Position numbers and translations under genes: made by a program. A DNA stretch of 64,000 nt from assembly GCA_905221615.1 (NCBI GenBank), contig CAJNDT010002001.1, positions 1,574,381-1,638,380 on the forward strand, read 5' to 3'. The notes beneath the pieces were generated by a model. The model ran no database searches and was not told where the DNA came from. It saw nothing but the letters and a program-made list of their open reading frames with translations. Shown piece by piece: positions 9,223 through 19,589 of the stretch; positions within the stretch are counted from its first letter, which is position 1, and each line of letters opens with the position of its first letter. Source of the stretch: Symbiodinium sp. CCMP2592. Taxonomy: Eukaryota; Sar; Dinophyceae; Suessiales; Symbiodiniaceae.

Positions 9223-9835
9223 ATGGCCCAAAGGGGGGCACAGGAGAATGTAGAAAGTGTAGAGGATGCGGTCACTAAATGTGTCAAGCAATATGCCCGC
9301 TGCAGCGCTTCCGTAAGTTCTGCGGAGACACAGGACGTGTTGGCTTTAGTTGAGGCAGCAAAGACACTGCTGAAAGAACGTGCAGCCGTCGTTTTGAGTG
9401 CGGCTGCTCTGGAGCCAATTCTGTTGCAGTTCAGTTTGGACACCACACCTGTCAAAACTTGCCAGCGAGTGTCGCGGAAACATGGCGACCTCCATGTGAA
9501 GCGGGCTGCCACGACCCAGCATGATTATTTAGTGTGCCAGCTCTTCGTCACGGTGCGTGATGACACCGGCGGCTACAACCAAACCATGGTGTTCAGAGAC
9601 CCAGTGCGTTTGCAGCACGGAAAGACGATGCGAGCGCTCGCATCATGCGCTGTTGACAGTCCTGGAATGCGAGTGTCTGCCGCTCAGCCAGGTCGCATCT
9701 GCGTGCGACACCAGGTACATGACAGGGGAATCACCCAAAGTTTTACGAACGCGATGTCTGGTTTCTGGTTCACGCGGGCCTGCGAAGCTTTGTCCACAAC
9801 AGGGCCAGCGTCCGAAGACGTGGTTGCTTTGCATG
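9223..9835 (+). CDS. Outer-unit HMG-box-like protein, 5' part (interrupted by insertion)
   Basis: The ATG at 9223 (MAQRGAQENVE) opens the first 204 codons plus one base of a gene broken by the 17.9-kb insertion at 9836. The annotated stop after ...VVALHAQ is created by the inverted repeat of the insertion. If the element and one TG are removed, CAT-G joins AG-CTG at 27707 and gives VVALH-ELHTHVG in frame. The full gene would be 613 + 2738 = 3351 nt, 1116 residues. The N-terminal part is helical at first, then has a QHDYLVCQLFVTVRDDTGG region. I remember this family as a large unnamed dinoflagellate protein with a later HMG-like box. Confidence 0.85.
9834..9835. other. Left copy of 2-bp target duplication (TG)
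   Basis: TG directly precedes the left inverted repeat; the second copy is at 27705-27706. Dropping one copy with the element restores the reading frame, while keeping both creates a stop nine codons on. Confidence 0.75.
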
Positions 9836-9886
9836 CCCAATAGATCGGTTAAGGCAAATTCCTAACTAATAGGCAATAGTTAATTT
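9836..9886 (+). repeat. Left terminal inverted repeat
   Basis: It starts CCCAATAGATCGGTTAAGG. It pairs with 27654-27704 with two mismatches (bases 29-30) over 51 bp. Confidence 0.9.
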
Positions 9887-10035
9887 TGAGCATCAAAATT
9901 AACTATTAGTTAGAAATGGTGAATTAACTAATAGTTAATTTTAGAGTTAATTTTAAGATAAAATTTTTAACTAAAAATTAGTTAATTCTGTGGAATTAAC
10001 TATGGAAATTAACTTTTTTCAATAGCTGAAAAGTC
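9887..10035. repeat. Left subterminal AT-rich palindromes
   Basis: Repeated TTAACTATTAGTTAG / TAACTAATAGTTAA phrases and their complements form several overlapping hairpins. The same phrases recur just inside the right end (27540-27653), so both ends have matched subterminal structure, as expected for transposase-binding regions. Confidence 0.7.
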
Positions 10036-10590
10036 ATGAAATTGATCAGAAATAAGCATGAAAATCCAGAGCCAGGATGCATACACAGTAAGCATGGTCG
10101 TATCGTGGCCTCCCTTCCCTGGCCCTTGCCCTGCAGTGCGGGTCACAACCCCAGGCGACGGATTTGACACCGCCTTAATGCGGGCACCGCAGGCCCATGA
10201 GTCACGACACCCCTCTTCTTGCCTTCCGCCTGCAGATTAGCACCCCAGCGGGCACTTTAGCTCATCGTCCCGCTGTCATACCCCTCGAAAGGGGCGTTGG
10301 CTTCAAGGTGCCTGGGCCGCCCTGTCACCCGGCCAACGGTAACACACCGACCAAAACCCACAAACCGGGAAGTCAGTGTAGGTAGGGCTGAGAAAACTCT
10401 GACAGCTCAAAGTTTCGCAGAACAATAACCATGTCGAGAGCTCAAACATTCGCACCAGTGTGTCCATGGTGTGTATATTAGCTCAGAAAAGGTTTAGGGT
10501 TATCAAAAACTGCAAAAATAACCATGTGGAGAGAGTGCACATGAAAGCAAGCATCATCATGTCTCATATAGGAGACGTGCATCGGAAAGT
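10036..10590. other. Gene-free left arm of the element
   Basis: No gene is seen. The arm holds a GC-rich stretch (10100-10330) between AT-rich flanks and four copies of the AGTAANCATG motif or variants. Confidence 0.4.
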
Positions 10591-10599
10591 AACCATGTG

Positions 10600-11130
10600 C
10601 AATTCCAAAGCTTGAACCCCAGACAAAACATCCTTGAATGTCCTGGCAACTCCAAAAAACTTGAACCCCAGACAGAACACCCACGAACGTCCCTGAAGCT
10701 TGGTTTGGATTTTTTTTGGTGTTCAGGTGTAGGATTGGGAAGCGGGTCGTCCCTAAAACTCAACCCCAAAAAAAAAATCCCACAGTAACCATGACAAAAG
10801 CAACAAGCTTGAACCCCACAGTGAACAGCCTTGAACACCCTGGAAGCTTTGTTGGGATTTAGGGTTGTTTGGGGTCGTCCCTAAAACTCAACCCCAAAAA
10901 CCCATCCCACAGTAACCATGACAAAAGCAACAAACTTGAACCCCACAGTGAACAGCCTTGAACACCCTGGAAGCTTTGTTCGGATTTAGGGTTGTTTGGG
11001 GTCGTCCCTAAAACTCAACCCCAAAAACCCATCCCACAGTAACCATGACAAGTGCAACAAGCTTGAACCCCGCAGTGAACAGCCTTGAACACCCTTGAAG
11101 CTTTGTTCGGATTTAGGGTTGTTTTCACGT
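10600..11130. repeat. About three tandem copies of a 127-bp unit
   Basis: The phrase AGTAACCATGACAA recurs at 10784, 10911 and 11039 (steps of 127 and 128). It is followed each time by AAGCTTGAACCCC and GTTTGGGGTCGTCCC and preceded by AACTCAACCCCAAAAA. A diverged partial copy starts near 10600. The array lies between the left end and the 3' end of the transposase gene, so it may be part of the left control region or the 3' flank. Confidence 0.75.
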
Positions 11131-11230
11131 GCAGGATTGGGTTTAGGGTCGTTCTTGCTACTCCGTCTGAGAGGAAAAAGAAAAAGTAACCATGACCAAG
11201 TCTTCGAGTGGAAAGAAAGCGCTTGTGTTT

Positions 11231-13337
11231 TCACTCAACGGACGACAGGTGCAGCCCCATCCCTATTCGCCAGTGTTCCAACATCTTTGTGTTGGCAGCA
11301 GCAGCCTTTGTGCCACGAACGCAGTTTTGTGCCACCTTGCGAGTGATGCCCATGAAGTCCTCATTGGCGAAGCACCAAACCAGCCTGGGATTTACAGTGC
11401 CAGCCAACAGTGCACTGTGCAACACCATGTGCAGCTTCGCAGTTGTGTGGCAGAGCCAGGGGCAGTCTTCTTGCTCATGGAAGTGGTCTGCCACGAGTCC
11501 ATGCAAGTGAGCCATCTGGAAGGCTGCTGCCTTGAACTGGTTCGCCGCAGCCTGGGGGAAGAAGTCCTCATCGCGGTACTCGTCCAACAAAAGCTCCATC
11601 GTGCAGTTGGTCTTGAGCATGGCGAGGATCATCCTGTGGAGCTGCAGTTGCCCGTTCATGTATTTCTCCCAGAGGTGCAACATGGGCAGAGCCAGGCCCT
11701 TGACTTCAGCTGCTCGTCCCCGAAGCTTGGGGGGCCCGCTTTTGCGGACGAACATCGTGAGTCTGTTGAAGTAGGCATAGCGATGCTTCACACCGAGAAG
11801 CCGGTAGAGCTCTTGGAGCTCACTCCAAATTGTGAGGAGATTGGCTTGGGGGGTGTCCGTCATCAAGTAAAAGCACATGTAGTAGAAGAGGCCCCCGTAC
11901 ACGTACATGTCCGATCCAAGATATTTGCTATGCATATAGTCCACTGCAACTGTCGCTCCAGACACTGCAGGGATGTCGAACAAAGGGCATTTGCTCCTCT
12001 CAGGAAATGCCCTCCAGCTCGCCGGGCGCCAGCAGAGCCCGACCCACGGAGCAGTCTCTCGGAAGTTTCTCCAATTCATGGCAGCTCCTGAGCCGGTTGC
12101 AGGGCACAGGGGACAACAGTTCTCATTGCTGCTCCAGCGTGGGAGAGACAAAGATTTGGCGAAGAACTCTAAGTCCCCTTGCAGGCAGACAAGGACTCCA
12201 CAGAACCCATTGGCCAGCCAGTCGCCAGCCTTTCTTGCAGGCACAGAGCCCTCTGGGAACCTTTGCTGAGCTTTGGTTGGACAGATGCAAAAAAGCGCCA
12301 GAACAGTATACAGTAATCATGGCAGCAGACGAATACAAAAGAAAACTTGGGAGCAGGAAAAAGTAACCATGTAGCGAACCCTCGTAAATATTCATATGGC
12401 AACAAAACCATCTGTGTATATATACATAGATATATATATCTATCTTAATCTATATATACAAACATATTTGACTGAAGAAAAGAATACTTTATGCGGCCAG
12501 GCTCGGTCTTCCTTTCCAGTCGTGGGAAGGCCACTTGCCGTGGTAGAGGGCTGTAAAGGACCACTTGAGGATCCGAAAGAAAGTCTCCAACGTCCCATTG
12601 TCACCGGCGACAAGAAGCTGCTCGAACACAGACCAGACCAGGAACAAAGTTGCCTTGCTGCCGCCCCTGCAGAGCATACAGTGCCAGTTGAAGGTCTGCA
12701 GGAGCTTGGCCCAAACTTTGCCCAGGCCAGTGGTTGGGACGGCATCGCCGTGTAGTGCCAAAGGCAAGCAAGTTTTTCTGAAGTCATCTTTGTCAGCCAA
12801 TGTCCCATCCGCCATACACGGATGCTTGTCAAAGTGTTTCCAGAAAGCCTGCAAAGCTGGAACCCCACCAGGTAGAAAGGAAGCTTGCCAGTACCCTGGA
12901 TAGTGGTGGTAAAGTGCCGAAAAGACTTCGTGCGGCAGCATGAAAGCTTGAGCACTTTGTCCAGTCTTGAAGGGCAGGACCTCTTGAAACGGCCTCGGCA
13001 GCTTGCATTTGCCAGGCAGATAAGCCATCAGGTCCCTGTGGCAGTTGTTTGAGTGGGCCCCTGCAGTGCCTATTTCTGCAAGCTTCTTTAGGCGGCCCGG
13101 AACATCGCTCTCTGTCAAGCCAGCTGCCAACATGTCCTTCTTCGTCAGAGCAGCTATTCGCTGGACTTGCTGCGGCGTCAAGTCCCCCCATGCCCAAGCC
13201 TCCTCAAGGAATTGTGCCAACCCAGAATCCGCAGTAGAAGACGTCGCCGGGGTTTCCTCGCGAGCCAGCTGTTGCAACCGCTGTTTCTGTCCTCCTTTTC
13301 TTCGTTTCGGGGGTGGGACGTCGTCATCGTCCATCAT
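11231..13337 (-). CDS. Inner-element transposase-like protein, two exons, 625 aa
   Basis: Exon 1 is 13337-12495 (281 codons, starting MMDDDDVPPPKRRKGG, a nuclear-localisation-like start); exon 2 is 12265-11231 (345 codons with stop). The intron begins GC at 12494 and ends CAG at 12266, phase 0, and carries two GCATGNTTACT motifs. The junction joins HDWKG...A to QRFPEGSV. Both parts match, by memory, one continuous dinoflagellate protein family. Landmarks are FMLPHEVFSALY and LHGDAVPTTGLGKVW in exon 1, then CCPLC (331-335), VDYMHSKYLGSD (389-400) and KLHMVLHS near the C-terminus. Layout resembles the outer-unit protein at 1571 (DPMHC, PKHHYSLH), so the two may be distant relatives. It is the best candidate for the enzyme that moves the element. 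Confidence 0.8.
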
Positions 13338-13778
13338 CGCTCTGTCGCAAACGGCTACGGATATTCTGCACACTGTTTTTTTTTGGTTTGTACCTGAAAA
13401 AGCTTTTCTGTGGGTTTAGGGTCTACTAAGAAACAACTTTTCCTTCACCTCAATTAAGAAACAGAACAGAAACAGACCTCTGAGTCTGAGCATGAGGGTC
13501 GCGAGACTGTTGCTTCTTGACCACGGAAGAAGAAAGCAATCATGGCAGATGCACTCCAGAAAGAAACAATAATCAAGCACAGTCGTGTATACACAAGAGA
13601 ACAATAAACATGGCAGGGTTTACGGTTTTTGTAAGGAGGCCATCACATATGCACAGAGCACAGTGCATAACCCCAAAATAATCAAGCACGGCTTTGGACC
13701 GCTGGAAAATAAACATGCCAAAGCGGAATAATCATGCCAAAGCACTACAGAAGCGATTGCAAGTCCATGTGATAAAAG
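13338..13778. other. Spacer with motif copies
   Basis: No gene is seen. It contains four or five AATAANCATG-type motifs (13530-13735) and is the 5' flank of the transposase gene. Confidence 0.45.
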
Positions 13779-14162
13779 CTATATTGAGAAAAGTAAGCAT
13801 GCCAGCTGCACACACAGCAGTCTAATGGTCGCCACCGACACTTGACAGCACATCTCGCTCATTTTGGCGCCCCGGCTCTTGTCCGACTTTGTCGCAGGGA
13901 ACTTCTTTCTGGCCACCCTCTTCGAGGCTTTTTTGACCTTGACTTTTTCGCAGTTGTGAAGACCTTGACTGGGTTTTCTGCTGCTGTGCAGAGTAAAAGG
14001 CGAAGTCCAAGGTCTCAGCCTCTTCCCCGGCAGAAAGGTTTCAGGGACCCCTCTCTTCTCGGACACTTTCCAAAACGCCACCAGAAAGGAGACTGGAGCC
14101 CGGCTGTGCGGTCTGTGTGCTTCTGGCGACCAAAAAGCAGACAAGTCTATGTCTGTATACAT
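13779..14162 (-). CDS. Possible exon(s) of a basic protein
   Basis: An open stretch encodes a Lys/Arg-rich segment (KVKVKKASKRVARKKFPATK) and ends near a motif copy at 13790. The upstream part (VSFLVAFWKVSEKRGV) could be a separate exon. Two frames are open here and I could not decide between them; the longer basic frame fits the Lys-rich style of the other inner genes. No start or splice site is certain. It could be the 3' part of an unrecognised gene, or chance. Confidence 0.3.
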   Translation of the reverse strand: MYTDIDLSAFWSPEAHRPHSRAPVSFLVAFWKVSEKRGVPETFLPGKRLRPWTSPFTLHSSRKPSQGLHNCEKVKVKKASKRVARKKFPATKSDKSRGAKMSEMCCQVSVATIRLLCVQLACLLFSI

Positions 14163-14516
14163 ATCTTTATCAACCCTACACCCCTAAACCCAAACAGACC
14201 AGCTCTAGGTTTGAAGCGGGCCCGGCCTTTTGCTACGTGTCTACGGCAACCCAGCCAGTCGCAAGCACAGACACACACAGTGTCTAGTGGCCCGGAGCTT
14301 TTCTGTCCTGGCCGAAAGTGGTGAGAAGGCCCTTTTGTTTCTTGAAGCCTTGGAGAGAAGTTCAAGGTAGATCCTAAGAGCCCACTGGGCGCCCAGAGAT
14401 GTGCCACAGGAAATCTTGACTGAAGTATTAGCATACACATGTTTCCTATCTACATAAGTACCTTTCTAAAGAGTCCTACTCTAGACTTCGGTACATCTCT
14501 GGGAGACACAGCGAAC
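14163..14516. other. Spacer
   Basis: No gene is supported. A short minus frame at 14147-14440 has mixed composition and no splice support. Confidence 0.35.
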
Positions 14517-16538
14517 TCAGTCAGCCCTCGCTTTAACCACTGCTTTGACCTTCTCCAAGGTCTCGTTGGCTCGATCCGTGTCATCCCCCAGCTGCTGCAT
14601 GAACTTTTGGACGTTCTGCTTGGAGAGCCCTCCCGGCAGTTCCTGGGAGAAAACATTGGAGGGACAACAAAAGAAAACCCTGCACTTTCAAACCTCACAA
14701 ACTGTTTGTTCTTCCAACACACATGTTCAAACAAAATGTTATCCAAAGCCAACTGTCGTTCCACGTCAAGCAGTCACCGCAGACAGAGAGGCTCTTCGTC
14801 AGACTGCCAAGCACAGACTTCAGGTCCTGGACCCCGCAGACAAAGTCAAGACAAAAGTAACCAAGTTTTTGTTTGCTATGAAAATAACCATGCAGATTTA
14901 GGATCGTGACATAAAGGATGGGTTGCTTGCCTGATACCACTAGAACCAGAACAAAAACCCTGAGTGTGTCTATGTCTACACAGGCTTTAGGGATTAGAAG
15001 GGGTTAGGACTATGTGTGGATCTCCTCGGAAAGGTCGCTGTCCCCGAGAAGCTTGACCTTGGAGACGTAGCGCTGGGCGTCCCTCTGGAGCCTGTCGAGG
15101 GCCTGCTTGGCCTCGCTCAAGTTCGTCTCCACGACTTTCCACTTGACCTCCACCTCGACTGCTGGCTTGTCTTGCAGAGCCAGCTGTCGCTGCCCACTGG
15201 AGTTCCCCAAGACCACAGAGGTCTCAGGGCCGGACTCCCTGTTGGTGGCGGTCTCAAAAGACTGGGAGCCCTGCAAAGCCCAGGGCCTGCCACTGAAGAA
15301 GCTGCTAAGGGCGTCAAACTGCTCCACGTCCAAAGAGGCGCAGCCGCCACTCAGCTGCTGTGTGTCATTCGAGGTCTTGGTGCGGCCTGTCCTCACAGTC
15401 AAGGTGTGGTACAAGCCGCCTTGCTCGTACACGTCGCCACGTCTCAAGGCTGTCTTCAAGGCTTCCTCGTTGCCGTGGAAGACCTTCCACAACATGACGG
15501 AGTAAGACTCCCCCGTGCTGTAGCCCTCGGAGAACTTGGTGTCCGTGTTGGCTTTCCACGACTGAAAGTCCGGGCTGGTGGTGCACATCGTGTAGTTGCC
15601 GCTCCTGATACTCAAGCAAGAGTAGCCATGCATAGCCAACTTTGGACGATTTCAGAAGACACCCGGAACAATAATCATGCATGCTGCTGAAGACACAGAA
15701 ACGTCAAAGTAGGCAAGGGTGGCAGCAGTCATCGTGGATGCAGCCAGGACACCCGGAACAATAATCATGCATGCTCCTCTTTTCAACGAAGACACACAGA
15801 AAAAAGAAAGTAAGCAAGGGTCGCAGCAGTCATCCTGGATGCAGAAAGCACACCCAAAAGAGTAATCATGCCAGAAAAAAAAAACTAGTACCCAAAAAGC
15901 AAAACATTCCAGTTCCAGGCTAGGTTCTTGTTGACTTGAAACAATCTATTGATCAATTCAGTCTTGAAGAGCCTGGGGTTGGACTGCTGGTTCGCGGACT
16001 CGTACAGCTTGCGAACGTCTTCGGGGACGTTGCCGGCCTTGAGCATGCGAGCCATTTTTCTGGCTTTCCCGACGTCGCGGGTTTCCTTTTCGTCCGCCTC
16101 GCCCTCGTCGGTCTCGCCGTCCTCCTGCTCCTCGTCCTGGCCCTCCGCTTCCAGCACACGTTTGCTCCACTGCCTGGTTACACTCGCAAGCTTCTTGCTG
16201 TTGCCCTTGTTCTTCTTGGCTTCCTCGTTCTTGCTCTCGTCGTCCTCGGCCTCCTGTTCCTCGTCCTTGCCCTTGCTGTTGGGCTTGCTCTTGGGCTGTG
16301 CTTTTCCCTTCGGCTTGCCCTTGGGCTCTGCTTTTGCCTTGGCCTTGGCCTTTCCTTTTGGTTTGGCCTTGGCCTTCCCCTTCGCCGCGGCCTTAGCCTT
16401 GGCCTTCCCCTTGGCCTTTGGCTTCGTAGGGTTCTCCTTGGACTTCTTCTCGGCGGCCTCCTCTGCCGAAGCCTCCTTCTGCTCAGGAGTCTCCACTGCA
16501 GGCTCAGTCTTCTCAGAAGAAGTCGTCGGTTTGCCCAT
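14517..16538 (-). CDS. Lys/Ala-rich multi-exon protein (about four exons)
   Basis: Exon 1 is 16538-15901: MGKPTTSSEK, a Glu/Ala region, a long KAKAK/KGKPK repeat tract, then a conserved-looking KARKMARMLKAGNVPEDV segment. A GC donor at 15900 (phase 2) and a CAG acceptor before 15604 join VLFs frame to SGNYTMCTTSPDF. Exon 2 runs from 15604 to about 15020 (WKVFHGNEEALKTALRRGDVY). Exon 3 starts near 14826 (DLKSVLGSLTKSLS) after a CAG; its end is unclear. Exon 4 is 14642-14517 (ELPGGLSKQNVQKFMQQLGD... to stop). From memory, these blocks occur in this order in a large unnamed dinoflagellate family. The first intron carries several GCATGATTAYT motifs. Nuclear basic protein is an inference; function is unknown. 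Confidence 0.65.
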
Positions 16539-17180
16539 GGCGAAAGAGCAGACAGAGGGCAAGGAGTGGGGCAGGACTTGTCCACCTCGCTGGTGGTGAC
16601 ACGTCTCGAGGGCCCTTCAAAAGAGCAAAGCTCTGCAGATGGACAGTTCAATGTCGCTTCAGCAGCAGACAGACACAGAGTAATCGTGTCGAACAACACC
16701 GAAAACACCGTGAAGTCTGACAGTAACCAAGACAAGAGCACCCTCCCAAAGAATTACTTTGCTCACAGCTTCTGCGGTGAGACCTAGAAGAACCACTTCT
16801 AACCCTGCATGCGACATGCGGCTTCAAACGCTTTCCTAGCATCGCCCTCCATGGTTGCCGACATCCACGCATGCAATGGCCAACATAGCATATGCGGTTT
16901 CAAACGCTTTCGCAGAGTCGCTGATCTGAACAGTAGACTATTATGCCGGCCAAGTAAACGCCGTCCGTCTCATTTATTCATACTATGCATCGAGCACCAA
17001 CGGAACCAAAAACTACCGACATGCTGATTCATGCGCAATTCAGGAGTTGCCAGACCTCTGCTTCCATGCTTCGTGTCCTTTCCTAGTCAGAGGTCGCAAC
17101 CGCACACTCGACACAATGAATGTTGCCTTTTTTGTCCACTTTCTTGGCGAATTGCAGGTATGGAGATGCAGTGTTCTCTC
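16539..17180. other. Upstream region of the Lys/Ala-rich gene, no clear gene
   Basis: It holds degenerate motif copies (16680, 16722). The remainder to 17180 shows no supported coding; it has two similar phrases GCGGTTTCAAACGCTTTC (16826 and 16893). Confidence 0.4.
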
Positions 17181-17194
17181 CGCCCGTTACATTC

Positions 17195-17935
17195 CACAAG
17201 AAGAGGACGACGATGATGACCAGCACGAACACAAGCACGAGGAGGACGACGACGACAACGACGACGACAAAGAAAAGACGAGGACGACGAGCACGACACG
17301 AGGTATAGGGTTTCTTGCACCAGGACGACCACGACGACGACAACGACGACGACAAACAGAAGACGATGACGACGAGCACGATTTTGGTACTCAAACACCA
17401 ACACCGAAACCTTAAGCCAGAAAAACCCAACCCGCCAAACCCCAAACACCAAACCCTCCTTCCCAAACCGCCCAAACCCTCATCCCTAAACCTAGACCCC
17501 AAATCCATAAACACCAACTTCACAAAACCCTCTCAAACCCAAACCCCAAACCCGCCCAACCCTATAATATCACCACACCTACACCCCAAATCCTCTTAAA
17601 CCATGAAACCCTAATCCCGAAATCCCGCAGATCCTTAACCCCTAGACTTCCCTAAAGCCCTGAAACCTGAACCCCAGACCCCCATAACCCTAAACCCCAA
17701 AGCCCAGCAAAAAACATCCTAGACCCCAAGTCCTTAAAGCCTACACCCCTGAACCCTGAACCCCAGACCCCCGTAGCCCTAAACCCGAAAGCCCAGCCAG
17801 AAACCCCACACATCCCAAATCCTTAAACCCCGAACCATCCAAACCTGGAACCCCAAACCCTATAATCCCCAAACCCCACAAATCCTTAAACCCAACCACG
17901 AAACCCCCCTACAATCCAAATCCCTAAATTCTAAA
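17195..17935. repeat. GAC/GAT trinucleotide tract and degenerate CCCTAAA repeats
   Basis: An imperfect GACGACGAT tract occupies about 17200-17385. It is followed to 17935 by degenerate CCCTAAACCC/CCCCAAACCC repeats. The long frames here on both strands are repeat artefacts. No AGTAANCATG motif occurs, unlike the flanks. Confidence 0.65.
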
Positions 17936-18284
17936 TATTAAAGTAATCACTATGTAGTCATACCCACAATAATCGGATTCGTAGTCCTACTCCGAGGAAT
18001 AACATTATAGTAGTGTGATTATTATACTAGTTAAAGTAGCAGCAGTAGTAACCGTAGTAACCATAGAGTAGTAGCAGTAGTACTAGCCAGAGTAATAGTA
18101 GTAGCCATAGCAGGAATAGTACGGAGAGTCCTATAGGAATGCTAGGCAAGTTAGTCATAGTACGATCAGTAATAGTGGTAATAGTAGGAAAAGAATCGTG
18201 ATACTAAGAATGCTTAGAGAAATACTAGTAGTCATAGTACTAGGCCTAAACAATCCCTAACCTAGCCAATAGCGCCTAGGGTTA
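17936..18284. repeat. AGTAGTAG-rich spacer
   Basis: It is AT-rich with irregular AGTAGTAG/AGTAATAG phrases. No gene is seen. Confidence 0.5.
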
Positions 18285-19165
18285 GGGGTGGGGGTGGGGG
18301 TGGGGTTGGGGGTGGGGGGTGGGGGGTGGGGTTGGGGTTGAGGGTGGGGTGGGGTGGGGGTGGTGGGGCGGGGGTGGGGAGTGGGGGTGGGGGTGGTGGG
18401 GGCGGGGGTGGGGGGTGGGGGGTGGCGGGTGGGGGTGGGTGTGGGGGTGCGGGTGGGGGTGGGGGTGGTGGTGGGGGTAAGATTTTGTAAGGATTTCTTT
18501 TGTTTTTTTAATTTTTTTTGGTTTTTTTTTAAAGATTTTATTGGTTTTCAACAATGCTGATTGCAAGTTTGTTGCAAGTTTGTTGCAAACTTGCAACAAA
18601 CTTGCAATGGCACATTGCAAGTTTGTTGCAAGTTTGTTGCAAACTTGCAACAAACTTGCAATCACCATTGCAAGTTTGTTGCAAGTTTGTTGCAAACTTG
18701 CAACAAACTTGCAATGGTGATTGCAAGTTTGTTGCAAGTTTATCAATTGCCATAGCCATAAGGTATACCAAAACCTATATATATATAGGTAAAATGATTG
18801 TTTTCAAACTTGCAATCACGATTGCAAGTTTGTTGCAAGTTTGTTGCAAACTTGCAACAAACTTGCAATGGCCCATTGCAAGTTTGTTGCAAACTTGCAA
18901 CAAACTTGCAACAAACTTGCAATGGCCCGTTGCAAGTTTGTTGCAAACTTGCAACAAACTTGCAACAAACTTGCAACCCTGATAGTTGAAAACCAATAAA
19001 ATCTTTTAAAAAACCAAAGATTTTATAAAAAAAATAAGAAACTCCTTAAAAAAATCCTACCCCACCACCACCCCCACCCCCACCCCCCACCCCCACCCCC
19101 ACCCCCACCCCCATCCCCACCGCCCACCCCCCACCCCGACCCCCCCACCCCCACCCCACCACTCC
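18285..19165. repeat. 880-bp palindrome with G-rich and C-rich arms
   Basis: The left arm (18285-18480) is nearly all GGGGGTGGG units. The right arm (19055-19165) is the complementary CCCCCACCC. Inside these, GATTTTATTGGTTTTCAAC (18535) is mirrored by GTTGAAAACCAATAAAATC (18986). The core is built of TTGCAAGTTTG and its complement, itself self-complementary, repeated about 20 times around a TATATA loop near 18780. It can form a very long hairpin, and the G-rich strand could form quadruplexes. Frames of CKFVASLQQTCNK type here are artefacts. Probably a nested foldback element. Confidence 0.85.
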
Positions 19166-19420
19166 TAAAGCCCTATACCACGTAAAAACCTAAACCCTCT
19201 CAAACCCTGTACCGTAAATACCTGAACTCTTATCACGACCAACCTTGAACCCCAGACCCCAATCCCCAAGCAACCCTGAACCCCTATCCCTAATCTCCCA
19301 AACCCCCAAACCCTAAACCCCAAAGCCGAACCCCCCTACACCCCAAATCCTTTAAGCCTGAAATCCTGAATCCTGAACCCTAAATTCCTCAATCCCTAAA
19401 CCCCAAAGCTCAATAAGAGA
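19166..19420. repeat. Degenerate CCCTAAA repeats
   Basis: These mirror the CCCTAAA-type block at 17400-17935 and close the motif-free gap. Confidence 0.5.
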
Positions 19421-19589
19421 AAGTGCTGGACTGACGAGAAACCTGTGGGCCGCTGGGAGACATTGCACAAAATAACCATGCAACTCTACATGCATCTGTC
19501 GCATACACGAGAAGTAACCATGGCTCCGACAACAAAGGGACTTAAGTAAACATGGCACGGCAACTCATTGTGGACACACTAGCTTTGCT

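Noticed and set aside
11192..12091. 299-codon plus-strand frame
   Set aside because: It overlaps the second exon of the transposase-like gene, which matches a remembered family; the plus frame does not.
15016..16787. Long plus-strand frames at 15016-15690 and 15936-16787
   Set aside because: They are antisense to the Lys/Ala-rich gene; Leu/Ala-rich composition arises from the complementary AAG/GCC codons.
18543..18990. CRISPR-like array of TTGCAAGTTTG repeats
   Set aside because: Repeats are contiguous and self-complementary with no unique spacers, and the context is eukaryotic.
18282..18996. Frames with CKFVASLQQTCNKLA repeats
   Set aside because: They are translations of the TTGCAAGTTTG palindrome in several frames and both strands.
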